Of a stretch of 35,190 nucleotides of DNA, positions 15,536-23,074 are shown one piece after another. The notes under the pieces were generated by a model that saw only the letters and a program-made list of their open reading frames with translations, ran no database searches and was not told the DNA's origin. Every line of letters starts with the position of its first letter. The stretch's first letter is position 1. This DNA comes from Chthoniobacterales bacterium (GTDB lineage Bacteria; Verrucomicrobiota; Verrucomicrobiia; Chthoniobacterales; UBA10450): the NCBI GenBank assembly GCA_013694595.1, contig JACDCC010000214.1:1-35190 (forward strand). The letters run 5' to 3'. The position numbers and the translations under genes were made by a program.

Positions 15536-16159
15536 ATGAAAATACCCAAGCTGCCCGTCCGGAAAAAAGTCCGCGCCAGCACCGCGCGCCGCTCGATCGG
15601 TCCATCCGACGAGATGGATTACGAAGAGATGTCCGAGCCGAACATGAAGCTGTCCCGTGCGCTTCTCATCGTGCTGGTGCTGCATGTCGTTGCAGTTGCG
15701 GGAATCATCGCGTTCAACACAATCAAGAGCCGGCAAGGCACCTTTCCGCCGCGCTCGGCTGCGACCAGCGCCGCTCCCGCGAAGAGCAACTCGGCGTCCG
15801 CCCCGCCGAACGACGCCACTGCCGCTGCGCCCGCGATGGCTGCAAACGAAGCGCCGTTGCCGCGCCGTGAGGAAGTGAAGCCGGTGCCCCTCGGGCCGAT
15901 GAAAATTGTCGGCAAAGAAGAGCTCACGAAGGTGGCGAAGGCGCTGCCAGTCGAACCGGACTCCGGGAAGTTCTACATCGTCGCGAAGGGAGACAACCCA
16001 GTCAGCATCGCGAAGAAGCTGAAGGTCTCCCAGGGAGAGCTGCTCTCGGCGAACAACATCACGGATCCCACCAAATTGCAGATCGGCCAGAAGCTGATCG
16101 TGCCAACGAAGACGACCACCGCGAAGGCGTCGCCGAATAGCAAAGCGACTGATCGTTAG
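15536..16159 (+). CDS. Membrane-anchored LysM protein within the dcw cluster
   Basis: A 207-residue protein: a basic cytoplasmic N-terminus (MKIPKLPVRKKVRA), one membrane helix (about 39-62), an Ala/Pro-rich spacer (about 70-115), and one LysM domain (about 146-190: FYIVAKGDNPVSIAKKLKV, then ITDPTKLQIGQKLIVP). LysM binds GlcNAc-containing glycans, so it probably holds peptidoglycan from the inner membrane. The ATG at 15536, right after the murD stop, was chosen; an in-frame ATG at 15425 lies inside murD and its added residues look like murD read in another frame. The position between murD and ftsW suggests a division-linked role (inference). Confidence 0.85.
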   Translation: MKIPKLPVRKKVRASTARRSIGPSDEMDYEEMSEPNMKLSRALLIVLVLHVVAVAGIIAFNTIKSRQGTFPPRSAATSAAPAKSNSASAPPNDATAAAPAMAANEAPLPRREEVKPVPLGPMKIVGKEELTKVAKALPVEPDSGKFYIVAKGDNPVSIAKKLKVSQGELLSANNITDPTKLQIGQKLIVPTKTTTAKASPNSKATDR

Positions 16160-16181
16160 TCAGCGCATCGCGAGCACCCAC

Positions 16182-16273
16182 TGTCATGCTGAGTGAAGCG
16201 CAGCGAAGTCGAAGCATCCCGTGGCATCACACACGGTATGCAGCGGGATTCCTCGGCTTCGGTCGGAATGACA
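16182..16273. repeat. Palindromic dispersed repeat, family C (copy 2)
   Basis: TGTCATGCTGAGTGAAGCGC begins at 16182, and the sequence ending in TCGGTCGGAATGACA (to 16273) forms the opposite arm, so both outer ends read TGTCAT inward. The element fills most of the 139-bp gap between the LysM gene and ftsW, the first non-coupled junction after ftsI-murE. Confidence 0.75.
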
Positions 16274-16298
16274 CGATTAGAACCACGTTGCGCCACTG

Positions 16299-17447
16299 AT
16301 GCATCGCAAAAGTGCTTACATCCTATGCCTCGCCGTTCTGGGGATGCTCGTGATCGGGATTGTGATGCTATTTAGCACCAGCGCATTCGCGCGCGACAGC
16401 CGCGGCGACCCATTCTTCTTCATCAAACGCCAGACGATCTGGCTCGTGGTTGGTCTCGTGGTTTGCAGCGTGGCTGCGATCACGGATTACCACTTTTGGG
16501 GCCGGACCTGGTGGGTCTGGTTTGGCCTGGCCGCCGTGGCGCTGGCGCTCTGCTATCTGCCGCCCATCGGGCTCCGCATCAATGGTTCGCGGCGCTGGAT
16601 CGGACTCGGCGGCTTCACGCTCCAGCCATCCGAAATTGCGAAAGTCGCTTCGGTCTTTTTCCTCGCGTGGTGGTTTGTGCGTCAAGAGAAGAACAGTGGA
16701 CGGATCTTGCAGGGCTTTCTCGCTCCGCTCGGCGTCGTCGGCGTGTTGCTCGCGCTGATCGTGTTCGAGGTGGACCTCGGCACCACTGCTTTGATCGGAG
16801 CGTCCACGTTCGTCATCATGTTTATTGCCGGCACGAATGTGTGGCTGCTGGGATTGCTCTCGATGAGCGGCGTGGCGGCAATTCTTTTCGTCGCAACCAC
16901 CATGCCGGAGCGGATGGGGCGCCTCTCAGCCTTCATGGATCCGGAGCGCTACAAGGAAGGCGCGGGATTGCAGCAGATGCAGGCCTTGATCGCGTGGGGG
17001 AGCGGCGGACTCGAAGGGCTCGGCCTTGGCAACGGCCGCCAGAAAATGCTCTACCTGCCGTACGCGCACACCGACTTCATCTTCCCGATGATCGGCGAGG
17101 AGCTCGGCCTCCGGATGAGCCTGCTCGTGGTGTTTTTGTTCCTGGTGATCATTGTCTGCGGTACGTTGATCGCGCTGCATGCGAAGGATCGCTTCGGCTT
17201 GCTCCTCGGCTCGGGAATCGTGTCGCTGCTCGCGTTGCAAGCCGCGGTGAACATTGGCGTGACAACGTCGCTCCTGCCGAACAAAGGACTGCCGCTGCCG
17301 TTCATCAGCTACGGCGGATCAAACCTGGCCGCGTGTTTGTTTGGCGTTGGTTTGTTGCTCAGCATTTACCGCCAGGGCGTCTTCGAGCCGACGAATACGA
17401 AACGTGTGACCGCAACCATGCAGGTGCGAACGACGCCGCGTATATGA
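16299..17447 (+). CDS. ftsW: Septal peptidoglycan polymerase FtsW (SEDS family)
   Basis: A 382-residue polytopic membrane protein with about ten helices, of the SEDS glycosyltransferase family, which polymerises lipid II with FtsI. Family signatures: GSRRWIGLGGFTLQPSEIAKV (about residues 96-116), a large extracellular loop with GLQQMQALIAWGSGGLEGLG (about 224-243), HTDFIFPMIGEELGL (about 259-273), and NKGLPLPFISYGGSN (about 327-341). The start at 16299 has no clear ribosome binding site; the upstream gap is largely a palindromic repeat. The cluster position before murG marks it as FtsW rather than RodA. Confidence 0.93.
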   Translation: MHRKSAYILCLAVLGMLVIGIVMLFSTSAFARDSRGDPFFFIKRQTIWLVVGLVVCSVAAITDYHFWGRTWWVWFGLAAVALALCYLPPIGLRINGSRRWIGLGGFTLQPSEIAKVASVFFLAWWFVRQEKNSGRILQGFLAPLGVVGVLLALIVFEVDLGTTALIGASTFVIMFIAGTNVWLLGLLSMSGVAAILFVATTMPERMGRLSAFMDPERYKEGAGLQQMQALIAWGSGGLEGLGLGNGRQKMLYLPYAHTDFIFPMIGEELGLRMSLLVVFLFLVIIVCGTLIALHAKDRFGLLLGSGIVSLLALQAAVNIGVTTSLLPNKGLPLPFISYGGSNLAACLFGVGLLLSIYRQGVFEPTNTKRVTATMQVRTTPRI

Positions 17448-17468
17448 TCGTGACCACGGCGCAAAAAC

Positions 17469-17479
17469 GGGAGGAGAGG
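17469..17479 (+). promoter_or_regulatory. Strong ribosome binding site deciding the GTG start of murG
   Basis: The purine run GGGAGGAGAGG lies 5 bases before GTG 17485, with the core AGGAG 8 bases away. It supports GTG as the murG start, which also gives the conserved opening MNAIIACGGTGGH. Confidence 0.8.
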
Positions 17480-17484
17480 ACCGC

Positions 17485-18585
17485 GTGAATGCCATCATCG
17501 CATGCGGCGGCACGGGGGGGCATTTGTTCCCGGGGCTGGCGGTCGCGGAGGTCCTGCGCAAGCGCGGCCACGAGGTGATGCTGTTCATCTCGGAGAAGGA
17601 GATCGACTCGCTCGCCGTTTCAAGCCGCCCCGAATTTAAGTTCGAAAAGCTTCCCACGATCGGGCTGCCGTCGCCATTCTCGCCGGCGATCGTCCGGTTC
17701 ACCCAAAGATTTGCGGAGAGCCTTTCCGCCTGCCGCAGAATCTATCGCACGTTCGAGCCGCATGCGGTGCTCGGGATGGGCGGGTTCACGTCGACGGCTC
17801 CGATTCTCGCCGGACGGATGCGCGGCGTGCCGACGTTCATCCACGAATCGAACGCCATTCCCGGGAAAGCCAATCGCCTGACCGCGCGCGTGGTGCGTGC
17901 AGTTCTCCTCGGCTTCAAAGAATGTGCGCAGTACTTTCCCGCCAAGCACACGGAAGTCACCGGCACGCCGATTCGCTCCGATTTACAGCGCATGGATCGC
18001 GCCGCCGCGCGCCGGAAGCTCGGGCTGCGCACAGATCTGCGCACGCTGCTGGTGATGGGCGGCAGCCAGGGCGCGGCGGGCATCAACCAATCGATGATCA
18101 AGTCGCTCCCCGCGCTGCAGGGGGAGCCGTTCCAGGTCATCCATCTTTCCGGCGCACGCGATGAACGGCTCGCCTCCGACAATTATCAACGCGAAAAGGT
18201 CCCGGCTTATGTGGCCGCGTTCCATCACGCCATGGAGGAGGTCTACAGCGCAGCAGATCTGGCGATCGCCCGCTCGGGCGCAGCGAGTCTCTCCGAGCTG
18301 GCAGCGTTTGCGCTCCCCTCGATCCTGATCCCTTTTCCATACGCAGCCGAGGATCACCAGACGCGGAACGCCGACATCTTCGTGCGGGCCGACGCAGCGG
18401 TCATGCTCCGCGAAGCGGATCTTTCAGGCGATCTGCTGGCGCGAAAAATTCGAGAGATCATCGCCGATCCACATAGACTGCACCGGATGTCCGAAAACTG
18501 CGGGCGTTTGGCGCCAAAAAACGCGGCCGAACTGGTGGTGGATACAATGGAGAGGTATACGGAGAATCATGGCGCCCGCTCCTGA
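17485..18585 (+). CDS. murG: Lipid II synthase (MurG GlcNAc transferase)
   Basis: A 366-residue GT28 glycosyltransferase that adds GlcNAc to lipid I on the cytoplasmic face of the membrane. The N-terminal glycine loop GGTGGHLFPGLAVAE starts near residue 8. GMGGFTSTAPILAGR (about 97-111) and HESNAIPGKANRL follow. The C-terminal donor site has MGGSQGAAGIN, ARSGAASLSELAAF (about 265-278) and PYAAEDHQTRNA. GTG start with a strong purine-rich site just upstream. Its last 17 bp overlap the start of the murC-murB fusion, so those two genes are translationally coupled. Confidence 0.95.
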   Translation: MNAIIACGGTGGHLFPGLAVAEVLRKRGHEVMLFISEKEIDSLAVSSRPEFKFEKLPTIGLPSPFSPAIVRFTQRFAESLSACRRIYRTFEPHAVLGMGGFTSTAPILAGRMRGVPTFIHESNAIPGKANRLTARVVRAVLLGFKECAQYFPAKHTEVTGTPIRSDLQRMDRAAARRKLGLRTDLRTLLVMGGSQGAAGINQSMIKSLPALQGEPFQVIHLSGARDERLASDNYQREKVPAYVAAFHHAMEEVYSAADLAIARSGAASLSELAAFALPSILIPFPYAAEDHQTRNADIFVRADAAVMLREADLSGDLLARKIREIIADPHRLHRMSENCGRLAPKNAAELVVDTMERYTENHGARS

Positions 18586-20866
18586 AGCTGATCTTCAAAA
18601 GCAACTGACGCGGGAGCGGCATCGCATTCACCTGATCGGCGTCGCTGGCAGCGGGATGAGCGGGATCGCGGCGCTCCTGCTCGAGCTCGGGCACCAGGTC
18701 AGCGGCTCCGACAAAGTCGGCACGCTGGAGACGGATCGGCTCCAGCGGCTCGGGCTGCGCTTTCATCTTCAGCATCGTGTCGAAGACGCACTCGACGCAG
18801 AGCTGGTGGTCTTTTCTTCAGCGATCAAGGAAGACAATCCGATCCTCGCGGCGGCGCGCGCAGCCGGCACTCCGACGGTACGGCGCGCTGAAGCGCTGGC
18901 CGGGATCATGCACGGCAAACGCGGCGTCGTCATCGCCGGTATGCATGGCAAAACGACCACTTCTGCGATGACGGCGCACGTGTTTCGCGAGGGTGGGCTG
19001 CACCCGTCGCATTATGTCGGCGCGGAGATTCCGGTGCTCGGCACGAACGCGCATTGGAATCCGCGCGGCGAATATTTTGTGGCGGAAGGGGACGAGAGCG
19101 ACGGCACCGTTCGCTTTTTCCATCCGGAGCACACGCTCCTGCTCAACGTCGAGGAGGAGCATCTCGACTTTTACGCCGACCTGAGCGCGATCGAAGCCGT
19201 TTACTCGCAGCTGCTCGACCAGACGAGCGGAACGGTTTTCTACTGTGCGGACGATGCCAATGCGGCGCGGCTGTGTAGCTCGCGGGCGGGCGCGATCTCG
19301 TTCGGATTTGCGGACAACGCCGACTACCGCGGCACGGACATCGACTTGCACGACTTCGCGTCGACTTTTGGTGTCTTTCGCCGTGGCGAGCGGCTCGGCG
19401 AAGCGGTTCTCAACGTGCCAGGCCGACATAACGTCAGCAACGCGCTTGGGGTGATCGCGCTCGCGACGGAGCTCGGGATTCCATTCGAGAAGATCGCTGC
19501 CTCGCTGCGCCACTTTCAGCACGCGCGCCGGCGTTTCGAGATCAAATACGCGAGCGAAAAGTTCCTGCTCGTGGACGATTACGCGCATCACCCCACGGAG
19601 ATCCGCGCCACGCTCGCGACCGCGAGATCCGCGGGGCGGAACCGCGTGCTAACGATGTTCCAGCCGCATCGCTTTTCCCGGACTCAGGCGCTGCGGAAAG
19701 AGTTCGGCACTGCGTTCCAGGACGCGGATCACGTTTTCGTGACCGACGTTTATCCGGCAAGCGAGGCGCCGATTCCGGGAATCACTGGCGCGACCATCGT
19801 CGAAGAGATTTCAGCGCAGGGGCACCGAGGTGCCGTATACCAGGCGCGTTTGGATCGGCTGCATCGTGACGTGGGCAACACGATCGCGCCGGGCGACCTG
19901 GTGCTGAGCCTCGGCGCCGGGAATATTCACGAGCAGTTGTCGATCCTCGCGGCAGATCTCGTCATTGCGGAGAAGCTGAAGGAAATCGTCGGCGAGGAAG
20001 GCGACGTGCGGCTCTACGAGCCGATGTCGAAGCACACTACCCTGCGCGTGGGCGGACCAGCGCAGTTCTGGGTGGAGCCGCGCAGCGAAGCAGCGTTCGC
20101 GGAGATCATCCGGATGTGTCGGCAGGAAAATCTGCCGCTCTTTGTGATCGGCCGCGGCTCGAATCTGCTCGTGCTTGATGGCGGAATCCGGGGCGTCGTG
20201 GCGCATCCGTCCGGTGGTGAATTCGACCGCGTGGAAGTGAATGGGCAGGAAATCACCGCCGGGGTCGGCGCGAAGCTGAAGCAGGTGGCGTATGCGGGGA
20301 AGGCGGCTGGCATCGGCGGCTTCGAATGGATGGAGGGAATTCCGGGAGAGGTCGGCGGCGGCCTGCGGATGAACGCCGGCGCGATGGGATCGCAGACTTT
20401 CGACGACGTGGTGCGCATGCGTTATCTCGACCGCGAAGGCAATCTGCACACGAAGACTCCAGCTGAACTGGAGATCGGGTATCGCAGCGTGCCGTCATTG
20501 AAAACGAACTACGCGGTCTCCGCTGTTTTTCGTGGGCCACGCGCCCCGACCGACGAGATTCTTCGCAAGCTGCAGGATTCCCAGGAGAAGCGGCGCACCT
20601 CTCAGCCGATCGCAAAGAGCGCCGGCTGCATTTTCAAAAATCCCGGCAGCTGTCCGGCAGGAATGCTTGTCGATCAACTCGGGCTCAAGAACTGCGCGGT
20701 CGGTGATGCACGGGTCTCGGAGATGCACGGCAACTTCATCGTCAACGACGGCCGCGCCACCGCAGTCGAGATGCTGGCGTTGATCGAAAAAATCAAAGCG
20801 ACCGCGCGTGAGCAGCGCGGGATCGAGCTGGAAACTGAAGTGCAAATTATAGGAGAGGACGCATGA
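18569..20866 (+). CDS. murC-murB: Fused MurC ligase and MurB reductase (MurC-MurB)
   Basis: One 765-residue chain. Residues about 15-465 are MurC (UDP-MurNAc:L-alanine ligase): GVAGSGMSGIA (24-34), P-loop GMHGKTTT (124-131), AEGDESDGT (172-180), and DDYAHHPTEI (336-345). Residues about 475-765 are MurB (UDP-GlcNAc-enolpyruvate reductase, FAD): FVIGRGSNLLV (525-535), EGIPGEVGGGLRMNAGA (589-605), and GCIFKNPGS (686-694). Cys687 sits where E. coli MurB has its catalytic Ser; Cys is also found in this position in some MurB groups. The two enzymes catalyse consecutive steps in the order MurB then MurC. The joining segment (about 455-480) shows no stop. ATG 18569 lies inside murG (17-bp overlap). 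Confidence 0.93.
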   Translation: MAPAPEADLQKQLTRERHRIHLIGVAGSGMSGIAALLLELGHQVSGSDKVGTLETDRLQRLGLRFHLQHRVEDALDAELVVFSSAIKEDNPILAAARAAGTPTVRRAEALAGIMHGKRGVVIAGMHGKTTTSAMTAHVFREGGLHPSHYVGAEIPVLGTNAHWNPRGEYFVAEGDESDGTVRFFHPEHTLLLNVEEEHLDFYADLSAIEAVYSQLLDQTSGTVFYCADDANAARLCSSRAGAISFGFADNADYRGTDIDLHDFASTFGVFRRGERLGEAVLNVPGRHNVSNALGVIALATELGIPFEKIAASLRHFQHARRRFEIKYASEKFLLVDDYAHHPTEIRATLATARSAGRNRVLTMFQPHRFSRTQALRKEFGTAFQDADHVFVTDVYPASEAPIPGITGATIVEEISAQGHRGAVYQARLDRLHRDVGNTIAPGDLVLSLGAGNIHEQLSILAADLVIAEKLKEIVGEEGDVRLYEPMSKHTTLRVGGPAQFWVEPRSEAAFAEIIRMCRQENLPLFVIGRGSNLLVLDGGIRGVVAHPSGGEFDRVEVNGQEITAGVGAKLKQVAYAGKAAGIGGFEWMEGIPGEVGGGLRMNAGAMGSQTFDDVVRMRYLDREGNLHTKTPAELEIGYRSVPSLKTNYAVSAVFRGPRAPTDEILRKLQDSQEKRRTSQPIAKSAGCIFKNPGSCPAGMLVDQLGLKNCAVGDARVSEMHGNFIVNDGRATAVEMLALIEKIKATAREQRGIELETEVQIIGEDA
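20851..20865 (+). promoter_or_regulatory. Orphan ribosome binding site and ATG at the end of murC-murB
   Basis: AGGAGAGG (20851-20858) precedes ATG 20863 by 4 bases, and this ATG overlaps the murC-murB TGA, as at other junctions of this cluster. The frame it opens (20863-21063) only translates a palindromic repeat and is out of frame with ddl. This looks like the former ddl start signal, cut off from ddl by the repeat. Confidence 0.6.
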
Positions 20867-20891
20867 ACGACGTTACGGTTGCAGCTCGTTG

Positions 20892-21051
20892 TCTGGGGAG
20901 CGCAGGCTGCCAGCCTGCTGTGCTCGGGAGCTTCCCGAGCACGTTCCCTCAGCGTGCTAAGCGCGCTTGGTTCGAATTATTGCGTCAGCATTACAGGCCA
21001 GTCGCCGGCAGGCTGCCGGCGACTGCACGCTGGCAGCGTGCGCTCCCCAGA
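20892..21051. repeat. 160-bp compound palindromic element, family D
   Basis: Outer arms TCTGGGGAGCG (20892-20902) and CGCTCCCCAGA (21041-21051) are perfect complements. Inside are further perfect hairpins: GCAGGCT/AGCCTGC (20902-20918), GTGCTCGGGA/TCCCGAGCAC (20920-20942), GTCGCCGGCAG/CTGCCGGCGAC (21001-21023) and GCACGCTG/CAGCGTGC (21025-21041). It occupies almost the whole gap between murC-murB and ddl. Confidence 0.88.
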
Positions 21052-21059
21052 TTCGCGTT

Positions 21060-21986
21060 ATGACATCGCTCGAAGGATCAAACATCGCCGTCTTGAAGGG
21101 CGGACCAGGCTCGGAGCGCGACGTTTCCCTCGCGACTGCGGCAGGTGTCTCGAAGGCGCTGCAGTCGTTAGGCGCGGAAGTCACGGACGTGGACGTGCGC
21201 GGCGCCGATTTCGAGGTGCCGCCGGACACCGAGATCGCATTCCTCACGATTCACGGCACCTTTGGCGAGGACGGCCGCATTCAACAAATTCTCGAAGACC
21301 GAGGCATCGCCTATACCGGCGACGGAGTGGAAGCGAGTCGCTGCGCATTCGACAAGGTTCTTTCGAAAGAGCGCTTCGACGCGCACGGCGTGCCTACGCC
21401 GCAGTGGGAGGTCCTGCGTGCAGGCGAGCGTCCATCGATCGATCTGCCGTTGGTGGTGAAAGCACCGCGCGAAGGCTCCACCGTCGGCGTCTATATCGTG
21501 AAGCAGGAGGAGGAGCTCGCGCCGGCTTTGCGTGACGCCGCAAAATACGACGAGCGGATTCTGATCGAGAAGTTCATCCCCGCCCGTGAGCTCACCGTGG
21601 GAGTGCTCGGTGACCAGGCGCTGCCGATTCTCGAGATCATCGCGAAGGAAGGCTTCTACGATTTCGCGGAGAAGTATCCATTCCTGAAACCCGGGAGCGG
21701 CGGCGGCGCGAAGCACGTCTGCCCGGCAGCGCTCTCGGCTGAGCAGACAGAGGCCATTCAACAGCTCGCGTTGCGCGCGTTCCGTGCGCTAGGACTGCAG
21801 GTTTATTGCCGGGTCGACGTCATGCTCCCCGAGAACGGCACTCCGACTGTGCTCGAAATCAACACCATTCCCGGCATGACCGAAACGAGCCTGCTGCCGG
21901 AAGCCGCCGCTGCTGCCAGCATCAGCTATCCGGAATTGTGCGCGCGAATCATCGAGCTGTCGCAACAGGCGAGGAGGAGCCGTTGA
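21060..21986 (+). CDS. ddl: D-alanine:D-alanine ligase
   Basis: A 308-residue ATP-grasp enzyme making D-Ala-D-Ala for MurF. It opens with NIAVLKGGPGSERDVSLATA (about 8-27). It has FLTIHGTFGEDGRIQ (about 61-75), IAYTGDGVEASRCAFDK, the ATP-grasp strand LPLVVKAPREGSTVGV, and the C-terminal metal/substrate segment VLEINTIPGMTETSLLPEAA. ATG 21060 gives the normal N-terminus. An upstream ATG (20967) only adds translated repeat. No ribosome binding site is seen before 21060, where the leader is the end of a palindromic element. The stop overlaps the TTG of ftsQ (TTGA). Confidence 0.95.
   Translation: MTSLEGSNIAVLKGGPGSERDVSLATAAGVSKALQSLGAEVTDVDVRGADFEVPPDTEIAFLTIHGTFGEDGRIQQILEDRGIAYTGDGVEASRCAFDKVLSKERFDAHGVPTPQWEVLRAGERPSIDLPLVVKAPREGSTVGVYIVKQEEELAPALRDAAKYDERILIEKFIPARELTVGVLGDQALPILEIIAKEGFYDFAEKYPFLKPGSGGGAKHVCPAALSAEQTEAIQQLALRAFRALGLQVYCRVDVMLPENGTPTVLEINTIPGMTETSLLPEAAAAASISYPELCARIIELSQQARRSR
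21972..21979 (+). promoter_or_regulatory. Ribosome binding site deciding a TTG start for ftsQ
   Basis: AGGAGGAG lies 3 bases (core AGGAGG 5 bases) before TTG 21983, inside the last codons of ddl. No ATG or GTG nearby offers a comparable site, so TTG is the most likely ftsQ start. Confidence 0.7.
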
Positions 21987-23071
21987 GAAGCGCCCGGAAC
22001 GAGCCCGCGCGCCTGCGAAACCAGCGCGTCTCAAACACAAAACATCGCCGCCAGCAGCATCTGCTGGATGTGAAAGTACGGTCGCACAAAGCCGTCCAGC
22101 ACCGCAACCACCGGCTGCTAGTGGTCGGATCGAAGGTGCTGCTGATCACGCTCGCACTGGCGTCGCTCCTCCTCGGCATCCGCTATGGCGCGAAGCAGCT
22201 CTTCTTTGAAAATCCCGATTACCGACTGAGCAAGATCGAGATCGTGACCGATGGCACGCTGCAACGTGAGCAGGTGCTGCAGGCCGCCGGGTTGCGCGAA
22301 GGAGTGAACATTTTCAGCGTGAATCTCGGACGGGTGAACGAGCTGCTCCAGCAGCAGCCGCAAGTCGACGAGGTGCAGGTGGTGCGGAAGATGCCGTCCG
22401 AAATCGGCATTCAGATCGTCGAGCGCAAGCCGGTCGCGTGGATCACCTCGGCGAAGGAAATCATCGACCCTTTTGCATCCGGCGGCGCGTTTTTGGTCGA
22501 CGCGCGTGGCGTGTTGATGGAAGAAAAGAAGCTGTTGCCGGAGTACCTCGGTTTACCCGTGATCGTAGGCTGCACGAGCGAGACGCTCGAGGCCGGCAGA
22601 ACTGTCTCATCGTTCGACGCGAAGGCAGCGCTCGAGCTCCTCCGCCTCAGCACACGTAGCTTTATGCAGACACGATTCCAAGTGCGCGAGATCGATCTTT
22701 CGAAAGGCTATTGTCTGGTCGTGACCGACAAGAACCGCACCGAGGTCACGTTCGCCTTCGATAATCTCGACGCGCAATTGCAGCGGCTCGAGCAGTTCCT
22801 CGTCTACTCAGATGATTCGAAGCGCGAACTGGAAACCGTGAACCTGCTCGTGCAGCGAAACATTCCGGTAACGTTCACTAAAACTGCGCTGGAGGTGATC
22901 AACGAGACGATTGATCCGGAAGGATCCGAGCCCAGAATTCTGAAAGCAATGCCGGTCGATCCGAACGTGAAGGCGCAGCAGGTTCCGGCAGCAGCGGGGA
23001 AATCAAAAACAAGCTCGTCGACGTCGCAGGTGCGAAAAGCGATGCCGGTGGAGCGGGGGAGGAAAAACTAA
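21983..23071 (+). CDS. ftsQ: Division protein FtsQ (POTRA-domain, bitopic)
   Basis: A 362-residue protein with a basic cytoplasmic N-terminus (about 1-45), one membrane helix (about 49-66), a POTRA domain (about 81-149: RLSKIEIVTDGTLQREQVLQ, then ending EIGIQIVERKPVAWI), and an FtsQ beta domain to about 310. FtsQ bridges early and late divisome proteins. The start is TTG 21983, overlapping the ddl stop by 4 bp, with AGGAGGAG just before it. A longer frame back to 21806 would lie inside ddl and is rejected. The C-terminal 50 residues are polar and low in complexity (KSKTSSSTSQ). It is followed 3 bp later by ftsA. Confidence 0.88.
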   Translation: MRSARNEPARLRNQRVSNTKHRRQQHLLDVKVRSHKAVQHRNHRLLVVGSKVLLITLALASLLLGIRYGAKQLFFENPDYRLSKIEIVTDGTLQREQVLQAAGLREGVNIFSVNLGRVNELLQQQPQVDEVQVVRKMPSEIGIQIVERKPVAWITSAKEIIDPFASGGAFLVDARGVLMEEKKLLPEYLGLPVIVGCTSETLEAGRTVSSFDAKAALELLRLSTRSFMQTRFQVREIDLSKGYCLVVTDKNRTEVTFAFDNLDAQLQRLEQFLVYSDDSKRELETVNLLVQRNIPVTFTKTALEVINETIDPEGSEPRILKAMPVDPNVKAQQVPAAAGKSKTSSSTSQVRKAMPVERGRKN

Positions 23072-23074
23072 GAG

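Noticed and set aside
20863-21063. A 66-codon open frame starting at a well-placed ribosome binding site
   Set aside because: Apart from the first few codons it is a translation of the family D palindromic repeat, with no domain; it is better explained as the remnant of the displaced ddl start.
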